Part shown: positions 1 to 11,500 of the stretch, one piece after another
Layout: each line of letters starts with the position of its first letter
Numbering within the stretch: the first letter of the stretch is position 1
NCBI GenBank assembly: GCA_018389105.1
Contig: JACATO010000653.1
Span: forward strand, 248,001-312,000
Source: Nautilus pompilius
Taxonomy: Eukaryota; Mollusca; Cephalopoda; Nautilida; Nautilidae
Direction: 5' to 3'
Length of the DNA: 64,000 nucleotides
Notes under the pieces: generated by a model
Told to the model about the DNA's origin: nothing
Seen by the model: the letters and a program-made list of their open reading frames with translations, nothing else
The model's database searches: none
Position numbers and translations under genes: made by a program

Positions 1-1
1 A

Positions 2-241
2 CTTTATAAAACTGATTTTATTGACAAACTAAAAATTTCAAGAAATGAAAGTGATGATGAGCTGTGGCTCCAATGTTCAGGAAGAATAAACATTCCAACA
101 AGTTGGTACGCACAGCTGAACAATGTAAAAGGCTTCATGACTCTGAAGACAACTTCAGTCCACAATATGGAGAGATTTAGTGCCTTCTTCAAAATATACA
201 ATCTTTATCTCTTTACCTTTCAATGCTCACTACAAATTTGA
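2..241 (+). other. Unexplained open frame at left edge
   Basis: From the first bases of the window the + frame is open for 79 codons to TGA at 239-241, with no ATG near its start. That is long for such AT-rich DNA. It contains ESDDELWLQCSGRINIPTSW, which looks protein-like, but I recognise no family. It could be a 3' coding exon or a transposon fragment continuing off the left edge. Confidence 0.25.
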
Positions 242-860
242 AGCTTTCAGCTTAACCCCTGTCTTACCTGACAAAGACTTATAATGCACATACTCTTATT
301 TTTGAACTACTGCGATACTCAACTTTGTGGAATGAACTCTCTTATTCTCGTTACATCAATCATTCGAAATCACAGGTTTTAATGTAACTTAATTTTCCCA
401 CAGCATCCATAGTGAAAAGGTTTTTTTTTACAAAGAATGAATATTTCTGAAGAAATAAAATAAAAAAAGAGATTTAATATCAACATTAATTTTAGAGTAA
501 ATAAAATAATTTACACATTTTTTATCAAATGGTTCAAAGAAATATAAATTGCATCAAAAGTAACAGATTGATTCACACTGAGTCACTCAATCCAAAAGAA
601 ATTCTGTTTGTATATAGAACAAAAATCTTTTTGTTAACTGCATTAAAACAGTCATAATGGCGGTGATAGACTGAGGGTATTAAATACAAATCAAGTCTGA
701 ACAGTATTCCCACAAAAACAAAACTAGATAAACCTATCTAGATATTAATTAGTTATTTACTTTCAAGATCTCATGTTGTTCTTTCTCTTCAGTTACTTTT
801 TTTTTAAAAATTAATTTAAACTTTTAATTCAGTTTTTAAAAACTTGTAATAAATTCAAAG

Positions 861-996
861 TGAGTCACCTGGACAGCTTGGGCTTTTTAATGTGGAAACA
901 AGATCTCTATATTTCTTGACTGCTCAAAAAACTAATGCAGACAATGAGGCATTTTCTCTGCTGCAGGAAATTGGAGATTCTGATATTTTGAAATGA
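861..996 (+). pseudogene. Doubtful MG6-like exon ending in TGA
   Basis: After a possible acceptor (attcaaag) the frame reads ESPGQLGLFNVETRSLYFL and continues to FSLLQEIGDSD before TGA at 994-996. The pattern P-G-x-x-G-L-x-x-V-x-x-x-S-L-Y-F-L resembles the family's MG6 segment (P-G-S-x-V-G-L-x-A-V-D-x-S-V-x-x-L), and the position and strand are right for an upstream exon. No in-frame donor precedes the TGA, and the phase does not connect to exon 1. It may be a decayed exon, an alternative end, or chance. Confidence 0.3.
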
Positions 997-1174
997 CAAA
1001 GAGTAAAATTCTTGGAGTGAAACACTGAAAAATACAGTTTTGTTCCTTTTGCTAATTTCAATGGCATCAAATCAACAGCAACAAAAATAAAATAATGAAA
1101 TAAATATTTTTTTTGCTAATTTTTTGTACAATGGTAACCCCATCCATCCTTACAATTTAGTGATTCCAAAATGG

Positions 1175-1460
1175 GGTTGCAAATCTGACCAATATCATGA
1201 TTATTTACATGCAACATTTAGTCTTTTGACTGTTTTCCATGGCATGGCCTATACAACACCAGCCTCATGATGATACTTTGGGATGCAGTTATTCCATGGC
1301 CTAGACTGGTGCAGAAATTGCATTATTTCACCGGCCTGTTTTTACAAAATATTTGCAAAGTGTGCACCTGCATCTTGCACTGATGGTACTGGAAGTTAGA
1401 GTAGCAAGAATTTGTTACTGTGTTACTAGGATTACACTGAGAAACAGATTGGGAACTGCT
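1175..1460 (+). repeat. Dispersed repeat, copy 1
   Basis: This stretch aligns by eye with 21540-21880 in the same orientation. Shared landmarks include aacatttagtc/aacatttaatc, ccatggcatggcc/ccagtgtatggcc, caacaccagcc/caacaccaacc, gcagttattccatgg/gtagttattccatgg and cttgcactgatgg. Copies differ by substitutions and small indels, so both are old. The family is not identified. Confidence 0.7.
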
Positions 1461-2117
1461 GTTCCAATTATTACTTTAAAATTTTCAGAATGTTGACCTT
1501 TATATGTATATATTAAAATAAAACTTTCTAATGGATACATCTGTGAACTGGGAATACTGAAAAATGAAAATATATAAATATTATACTAGATTAGATCTGT
1601 AGTTTAGGTTTAGGTCTATTAGAAAAGGGACAACACAGCTTCATCAAAATGGTAGAGAAAAAGAACAAAATCCTTTCTTTATCTTGTTATAGACATTTTA
1701 CTTACACAAGAATTTTATTTATGCATCGGTATCCATAAAACTATCCATCAAATCTTTGAGCTGTTCTATTAAAAATATCAACAAACAATAGCTCTCATTC
1801 ATATATAAATACACGCAAAATTAATCTTTCACCTGTAAATAGTTGGTAGGTCGGCTTTTAATGGGATATGCATGCAATTATAGCAGGTAAGAGAAAACAT
1901 GGAAGCCATTTTGTTATGCATGACTGTTATAAGTCAATAAATTTAGGTTGTTTGTTTCCACAAATAGCCAATTAATTTTAATAGAAAGAGCAAAACTTTA
2001 TGACTGTCTTTCTCAGACATTTTATCTAAATGAAATGCAAAAATGATTATAACCTACCTATACGAGGTAAATGGCAGAAAAGCTGCTCTGATATTTTAAT
2101 AAATGTAGCCCATTTTA

Positions 2118-2136
2118 TATATATATATATATATAT
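2118..2136. repeat. TA microsatellite
   Basis: A run of alternating TA about 19 bp long, in the sequence before exon 1. Confidence 0.9.
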
Positions 2137-2426
2137 TGCCCTCTCAAAGACATGAAGTAAAACAGCTGACATTATGTTCACCACTTGCTGAGAGACCTGT
2201 CCATCTCCGCATCACATTTATGGTTTTTTATTTGTAACTTGAACAATTTAAGGGTTTTTGAGGGCTCCATCCTACTTTCCTTAATTCATGCAAAAAAAGG
2301 TTTTAAAAAAAGAGAAAAAAGCCTAAATTTGAAAATATGCCCATGTTTCATGATTGGCAAGTTGACCAATGTGTGCTGTCTGTAACTGAGATAAAGACCA
2401 AGCAACTGATTTTTTTCTTTTTACAG

Positions 2427-2532
2427 AAAGTAGTAGGGATGAAATTTTCGCCCCTGGTCCTTCACTTGCGAAGAAGACACATGTGCGTAAATTCTTCCCA
2501 GAAACCTGGATATGGACAGATGCTCAAGCTGG
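2427..2532 (+). CDS. Exon 1 (in window): bait-region end and start of MG7
   Basis: The acceptor follows a T-rich tract (tttttacag) and the donor is gtaggt. The exon carries 2 bases of a split codon, 34 codons and 2 bases. It reads a linker ending in KKTHVRK followed by [13 protein letters not shown]. The F-P-E-T/S-W motif is the hallmark start of MG7 across A2M, CD109 and complement proteins. The preceding exon must end with one base of a codon; it was not found in the window. Confidence 0.92.
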
Positions 2533-5500
2533 GTAGGTTATTATCTCAATATCCACTTTTGTATAAGATCATCAACTTACGTAAGCATACACTCGCATTT
2601 AAACCTATTCTCATGTGTAAATACCTCTTGTGGATGGCTATGATATGGTAGAACACCTCAACAAAGAAAACCAAACTACTCAGAACAAACCTACTGCAGC
2701 CACCTCCATCACAAGTACGTACTGATGCTTTATCCAAACATAGTTTATTAGAATTTGCTCATTGAATTGTATATATGGAAATGTTTTATATCTGCTGATA
2801 AAGAAAACTCAAGATTGATATGTAAAATACAAAAAAAATTCCCCTGCTGTCACCGTTAGTTCTGCAGGGGACTCTTTTTTGGAGCAGGGGTAAAAAACTG
2901 CATCACCAAAAAATTATGGGTTCAATATGGTTTGGATCATGTATACAATCCAGAACTAAACTCTGATGATGACAATGGGAAAAGATTGCCAAAATGTAAG
3001 TTTATTTGGTGATTCATTTACTGCAAAAAAGGTGGAAAATGTCTGAACTAACCTATTTTGTGTAAATAACATATCATCAGTGACCTTCCACTTTCGTTTT
3101 GAAGATCTTGTTTTTAATGCTAAATATTTAATCTTTAGTTATCCAGATAATCAACAAGGGAAGGTGATTAATAAGAAATTATGGAAACAAGATAACACCC
3201 AGTAGGTAAAAGTAACCATCTTCATTATTTCAACATGTTATTTCTATCCACAAGCCAAATGGTAAGGTGTTAGAAAAAGAAAGGAACTTAGAGTGTGGAA
3301 TTATGGGAAACACAAGAAGACAACACTAAATTACATAATGTTAAAACCTCCGCTGCGGTAGCAGACCTTGTGAAATCTCCAAGATTTAGAGTAGATTAGT
3401 TATAAACCAATATTTCTTTCAGACAAATTCACCTTTATTGTTGTACTTATAAAATACATCTCTGATGCAGATCCTGGAAACAGCAACTGTAATAACTCTC
3501 ACAAATGAAACAGTACTTGTGCTCATTTTTATTTCAAGTATACACTTCCTCAGCATCGCATTAAGGAAGTTGTTTTTTTTTTTAAATTATCAGTTTATAG
3601 AAACTTATTTAATGTTAAAACTCTGGACTATTGCTATGGTGACAGTGCAGAAAAGAACAGAATAAACAAAGCATTTTATGGCTTTTTTTGCAAGTGGATT
3701 GGATGAATGTAGGCCAGGCCAGCATTATATGATGTCAGAAACTTTGATGTAGTAGTATATATTTGTAATCATTTATTTTTGTTGAGTTAAAATTCCATAA
3801 AATGTCTATTTTTTAAAAAAAACCCCAACAATCTGTTGAGAAGTTTGTTGACATCTTCTGTGTCAGTGTATTTAACCACGTGACATGGGTGAGTCTGGAG
3901 ACGCCATAACTGGGCATGTACATCAACTACCACAGCAGAGGGTCACCCAAGACAATGGACCCTGTCTCGGGGTAGAATACCCTCACTGTAATGTACTCAA
4001 GGTGTGGTAAATCCCCCCTCTCCAAAATTACAAGACACTTAATGGCTCTGTTTGAGAGATGTCCAGAAGCCAGAATGAGGTGGAAATTAAAAGGAACTGC
4101 AGCAGTTGAAGTGATGTGGCACAAAGCCACTCACACCAATATATGCCAACAAGTAGGCACGACCATGGACTATCCCTCCACACACCAATTGGTAGAAATA
4201 AAATCCAAAAAACCTACACAAAATCTTCAAACTTAGAAGTCAGAATAATAATGAATTTTTCAGCTTCATAGGATCTTGACTGTGTTCCCACAGGGGTAGT
4301 GAGTAACTACTTTGGGGGTTGTTCCATTTACTTATAACTAATTACCTTTAGGTCAGATGGAAGAGCAGAATTTACTGGAATAGTTCCTGATAGCATAACG
4401 ACCTGGTATGCTACAGCGTTCTCCATCCACCCAGACGAAGGACTAGGTCTTTTAGACACACCCACAACAGTAAGTACAAAACTGTGTGTATCCTTCTCAC
4501 CAGACACACACTGCACCTACAATCCTTTACACACACACAATGGTTATAAAGCCTTTCAGTGTTTGGTAACTGTTTATATACATAAGACAGAACAAAAATA
4601 GTATTGCACAACCATAAGGCTCTTAAGTAATGCAGCAATGAATCCTTAACTTTCAGGTAGCTGCAGTCTTCAGTCTTTTACCACATTCCCAGTTTGTTGT
4701 GGTGTGATGTGAATGATAAACTGGTTCAATTCATGCTTAACTGTTGAAAAGGGATGTTCTGAGGCACAGAAGTGATTTCTCTGGGCTTCTTGGAAATCCT
4801 CCTCTGACAGTTCCTTGGTCTCTTGACTTGTGCCTGGTCTACCAGAGCATTTTCTATCATTAACTGAACCTAAACATCTTCATTCAACTTCTAATGGAGT
4901 TTGATGGGTGGTGGATTCTTGATGGAATCTTCACCTTCAATTCAGCATGCCACAAACTGGAATTAACCTTTTAATGTTGTCAATTTTGGTTTCACAACAG
5001 TCTGAGCAGCAAACCAAAAATCCATAGACATTTTTAGCCTAAGCATGGGAGACAAAAACTAATAATGATGAAAACTATTCTCCAATATCCTCATAAAACT
5101 CTCCCAAATGAGCCCCTAAAATATGAACAGACATTTTAAACTTAGAAAACGAAAATCTTGGGACAATAAAATAGTTTCATACTTTTGTAATTTTAACTAA
5201 ATGAAGCTAAATCATTGTTAATGATGAAAGAAAAGTAATTCTTATGTGAATATATGTAGAAATGCATTTGTCAGTAAAGACAATAGTTTTCTCAGGTTTC
5301 TTCTACCAGAATGTTGCTTTCTGTTGAATAAATATTTGAAAAAAAAAAAAGAATTTATTTTAGCATGATTATTCTTTTACAGCTGACTGCCTTCCAGCCA
5401 TTTTTCATCAGACTGGATCTTCCATACTCTGTTATTAGAGGGGAAGAATTCCTTCTGAAAGTCATTGTTTTCAACTACATGTCTCAAGATAAGGAGGTAA

Positions 5501-8500
5501 GGCGGTGTGGTTGCTTCTGAGTCAAAATCAACTTGGGTAAATCTTGTCTGTCTGATCATCTTTTCATGAGCTATTACAGTTGAGAAACACATCATATCCA
5601 TATTAAAAATAACTAATTATGGCTAGCATGAATGTTAACTAGACATGCTTTGTTTTATTTGTATCAAATATAAACTTTACCTATTATTAATAATCTATCC
5701 TGTCAAAGACAAATTCTGCTTCTGCCACAAATGCAGCAGACTGTATTACACACAAAGTACATATACACTGACAATAAAAAATGAGTGCACCATGTGAAAA
5801 CATTGTTATCTGTCCTTTCATTGCTTTATTGTTAATGGAGATCCATTATTCTGGCAAAAAACCCTGAAAACATAAAATAAGATGAACTGTGTATTAATTA
5901 AAACAACTGCAACATTGTGATAAATACAGCACAAGTAACTCGTTTAACTTGTAACTGACCACCAGCCATCTTCAGGTAGATCCACAGCTAACTGACATAA
6001 GCTGAATATTTTCCTTAATTTTCCGATGTTCACTGGTTTCCAGGAGTTATGATCAACAAAGACTCCTCTTCATGTAACATTATATAGTTCTTTGATACAA
6101 TTTAAAAAGAAATCATTTTAGGAGTGTAAAGGGAAACATGTAGGAGCAAATCAGGAAAGAACGAAATCTAATGTACAAAAGAGAGGTGGTCAGTAGTGGA
6201 TATGGTCCCACCTGATTTTAGTGTATGACTTAAAGTGGCCTTGCACATTCCCTATCAGCAGGAGTAGCGGGCAATAAAGCCCTTTGTCTTACAGAGAAGT
6301 TTTCAGTTCTTAAAGTAATGTTATTGGGGTTGGAGAGAGGCAAAATGTTTTCCTAGAGAATCCTAAGCATTCTCAATAGGATTTGGCTCAGGAGAACCTG
6401 CTGGCCATGTCATACAAGTAATGGTTTGGTCTTGAAGATATTGGTTGATTACATATGCCTTGTAGATGATGTCTGTTAAAATAAGGTTGTTAACTCCCAT
6501 TATACCTGTGTATGGTCTGACACAGAGATCCGGAATCTCATCCCTTGCAGGTCTGTATACCCATCCAATAAAATTCCTGTCCAGACCATCACACCTTCAC
6601 TACTGCAGTGACTCTTTTTTATATGAAGTTTTACATGCTCCATGTTCCCTCCAGATGAGTAGGCACTATGACTAACACTGAAGGTTAAATCTTGACTTGT
6701 CAGTAATGAAAACACGGCTCCAGTCATGTAGTGTCTAAGCCATGTTTCACAACACCAGTCCAACCACTACTGATTGTGGTAGTGGGTCAAGGATACACAC
6801 TACTGGTCACCTTGCATAGAGCCCTTTTTCATGCAGCCCCCTGAATATGGTTGAGGCTAATACCAGCTTTCCTGTGGCTGCAGAGAAATCAGGAGCCAGT
6901 TGGATCGGTGTTGAAGTTCTACTTTGCTGAGCAAAAAAAAATACATAACAATCATCTGCTGAGATTGCGACCTGTGATTCAACCGTGAGCCAGTCCTTAG
7001 ACAATATCTCTTTTATTTGAAATTGTCTCCAAAGTTGAGAAACCACACTTCTGTTGGCATTTAGCCATTCCGCCATCTGGGTGTGTTTGTTACTGTCCAG
7101 TTGGTTCTACTGTTAGCTCTCCACTTTAGTGAATCTTTCAAATGAGTCTGTCTAAGCATTTGTAGCATCGCTCTTCCAAAAAAGTGCCCCGACAGAGCTG
7201 AAATATATATGAACAGAAGCAAGTTTTTAATGTCTTAATGCCAAAGCCATTTTACATGTTTCTACTGGAACTCATTTACACATTTCTTTGATAAAGTTGT
7301 TACATGAAGAGGAGTTTGTATCAAACATTTGGTGCATAAAAATTTAACCATTTGAGGAATATTTTTATTTTCTGATTGTTGCTTAACTTTTGAAAATCAT
7401 TGTAGTTAATTCACACAAGTTTAGTTGGGTACAGATCTGGAGGTTAATAGGGAGACCAAATTGTAGTTTTATTGAGCCCTTCAAGGTGTTGGCTACAAAG
7501 TTTTCCTGTGAGCTTTAGATCATTCATTATCTTGTTGCGATATAAACTCATCAACTGTCAAACAGTTGCAGATGGATCACAGCGATGCTATTGTAGTATC
7601 CCCTCTTTTTAAGAATTCCATCAATTTTTTATCATCTAACCAGCTGAAAATTCATTAAAACAACCCCACACTCCCAAAAAATGCAGCTCTCTTTATTCTT
7701 TACTCTGGCCATACTGTTGTTGCTTAGAACCAAATATTTCAAACTTACTCTCATCCAACCAAAACACTCTGCACCCAAATGTGGTGTTTCCAAGGTGTTA
7801 CCATATATAAACAAGAGGTTTTTTTTATATAGATGTTGAGATGTTAATTATTGCAGAGAAATCCTGCCATTTATTGGTTACTTGTCAAGAAAGGATTTGC
7901 TTTAAATTTTGGATCCAGTAATCCATCTTCCTATTTCATGGATTTTCTCCTTTTTCCTTTTGCCTTTTAAATTTATGACTGAGCTAGTTGACTTTGCCCT
8001 GTAAATGGCACCATTCCATATATATTACCCACAGGTTTTGTCTTGGAGTGACTGGTTTTATGAAGGGTGATAACAGACTGCTGGATTTATGTGGTGCTTT
8101 GTTTTCAGCTGCCATTCTCACCTGCCAAACAAATAATCAAGTCATGTCAATAATGAGGTCCACTGATAGAGCCACCAATTATTTAAATTAATAGTAAGAA
8201 ATGCTATCAGGTACAAACAATAACACCATGCTTTCGGTGTGAACTAAACTTAGCAAGCAGACAACTTGCAGGATCTATAACTGTGCAAAGAGCTTGAAAT
8301 AATGATATCTCTTCATACATGGTGCAAGGGACTTTCTATTGTTCTTTGTTGAGATAATGTATTTTCATATTTTTTATTAACAATAGTTTTGGAAAAATAC
8401 AGATGAAAATGTCTTCATATGGTGGACTTATCATTTTGGATGCTAGTGTATGTGTGTGTGTGCCCGACCATTTTATTGCTGCTCTGTCTCTAATGGGGTG

Positions 8501-11500
8501 GACCTGCAACTGACAAATTTTGAAAAAAATAGCCCCTACTCAAAAATATAGTCTGAGACAAGGGGAAAATTCCAAAGAGAAACAAAACAAGCCCCAGGAA
8601 TGGTTTCACTACAAATGGTGTTTGTTTTGATTAATAATACCTACCGGTCAAGACTGAAGGAAGTGAGTACATGCGGCCGATCTATCAGCTCCACAACTTT
8701 GCTGGTGTTTAAAAGTGTTGGAATGTCTTTTGATGTTATTTTCTCTTCTGTGAGAAATAGAGATTTCACAAACACAAACAGCACATCTTGCATAATTTAT
8801 CCCCTTTAAAGGACAATACAATATTATTGAGCATCTTTAATACGCTTTCCTAAACTTCTGCTCACTATAAACTTTTTTTTTCTCTCTTTTGGAGTCATTG
8901 GGGACAAAGCAGAACCATGTTCTTCAACCATTTTTCTTTAGTGATCAGAGCAACCTAGATGCTTACTACTGAGTGCATAGAAAAACTGGAATACAGCAAA
9001 ACACCGGAATAATAGACCAAAATACACAGGCATTTTTTAAAAGTAACCCTGACAAACTTTTGTAAGATCGAGATGCAAAGCAGAGAGCAGTTCATTATTT
9101 CTGGAAAATTTTGGGTTGATGAAAAAATTCTGGAATTTTGCATAGATTCATTACAAAGAAAAACAATTCGAATAATTGTGTCGAAATCGTAAGAGTTGGC
9201 AGGTCTGCGTCAGTAGGTTATTTCAAATTTGCATTATAACAACAGTCAAATTGGGCATGAAACTCATAAAGAATTCGCATGTGAAGTTACCAAACATGGC
9301 AACTTCATGACAACATACCAAAAAGCAGCAATACCTAACCACAGATTGTAACACTTGGTGTGATGCAGTGTGTCATCAGCCAACTTTGGCAGAGTTAGAG
9401 ACAGACACTGTTGTGGTGCTCCTGAACCTATCACCCATCAACTATCCGGTTCAATGCAACAGCACTATTGCAACATGTTCCTCCAGGACAAATTGTGGCA
9501 GACCTCTGGTCAGACTGTACAAAATCAGCTGCTCTAGATGCTCAGTAGCCACACACCTCTAACACTAGCACATCACAGGATGAGACTAGAACCCGTCTGT
9601 GCTTCAGTTTGGCAGACTGGTCTTCTCTGACAAGAGAAATCCAACTTCACTTTATTAATAGTCATTTGTGTGTTTGGTGAGAATAAAACCAACATTATGC
9701 TGACAAATGCGCTAGGAAGAGACTGTTTTAAGGTTGGAGGCAGTTCAGTCTACAGTGCTGCATCACATGACTACAAAAGTGAAAATATTCCCTTTGGTGA
9801 AACTATTTATTACAGGTCAATGTTGGCTGGATGAGGTCACCAGATCTGTTGTTATATTATTTCTACAATGTCATGGAAGTCATTTTGCTTTCAATGGATG
9901 ATAGAGAGCCCATTATGCAAGAATAGTAAGGCACCAACTTTTGAGAGAAAAATATCCAATATCTTCTATGGCCAGCTCATTTCTCTAACCTAAACCCCAC
10001 AAAACGCCTAAAATGAGTACTTCTATGCACACTGGACAGTGGCCATGTGCTCCTGGAGCCATTCCAAACTTAGTCAAGCACTGAGAGAAGATTTGGTGAA
10101 CAGTATGAAAGACAGGTGCAATGTTGTAACGCAAACCAGAGGTAGCCATGCGAACACAACTAAAGACCATGTGACATTAGGGTCTGTAGGTAGTGAGTAT
10201 TTGTTGCCATTATGATGTTACTAAATATATCAAGTGCAAGATGAAATCTGTATGTCAACTAAGTTGTAAATTGTTCGTTCTTCATAAATTTGTACAATGT
10301 ATACACAATATCCCAATTTTGTTTTAATCAGTATATATTTATATATCTATGCACTGCAGCATATAGTGATTTTGTAAGTTAGTTACATTTATGATGGTAT
10401 ATTAACCACAAATTTCACCTTCCAGGCACAATATGTAAACTATACCATTTTAATGGCAAGCAATGGATAACTATGTAGACAAAACTCAGAATTCGTGCTA
10501 CATCAATTGTTGTCTGAAAATAGTATTCACATGACATAAATATTCCTCATTTACATGGTGTATAATCAATCTAATGACTGACTCTATTATATCCTACAGG
10601 TTACTGTGACTCTGGAAAAATCTGATGCTTTTGATGTTCGTATTGGAAAGGGAATCAAGACTACAGCTACTATCACAAAGAAACTTCTGGTAAGCATGCT
10701 GTTTGAGTTCATTAGCCATTTTTGTATGTGCATATTTTAAATAAAGTCTAAAATCTTTCGAATTTATGTGTTTAAATTTTTTGCTAAGCCACTAGCTTTT
10801 TTTTTCATTTTCTAAAAAATTTAGCACATTAATTACTTCCCTTTAGTCATTAAACAAGCTAAAAATAAATGTTCTCAGTTCATATTGAGAGATTATTAAA
10901 ACTATGTAGCTATTATGTCCTACCTCAGAATTAGCAGTAAAAGTCATGGCAAATGCATGTGGCTCTATTTATTCTTAATTTATCTGAACCAAACATAGCT
11001 GGTTTTTACATACTGCTTGTAAAGCAGAAGTCAGTCACTTCTGAAGTAGATGTTAACCCTAGATAGAAATACAAGTAAATACTTATTTTGAATAATAACT
11101 GAATTCACTTTTCTCTTTTTAATGTAGATTGATTATTGATCAAATTATAATCTATTTTAAAGCCTAAATGTGCCAAAGTCTATTTCTATTTAATAACAGA
11201 AATATTGAAATGCAGCCTTTTCTGTTTTTAGTAATTCATTTTAAATATATAATAATGTCTGATAATGCTACCATCACATGAAATCACTACACAGTAATGT
11301 CTGACAATGCTACCATCACATGAAATCACTACACAGTAATGTCTGACAATGCTACCATCACATGAAATCACTACACAGTAATGTCTGACAATGCTACCAT
11401 CACATGAAATCACTACACAGTAATGTCTGACAATGCTACCATCACATGAAATCACTACACAGTAATGTCTGACAATGCTACCATCACATGAAATCACTAC

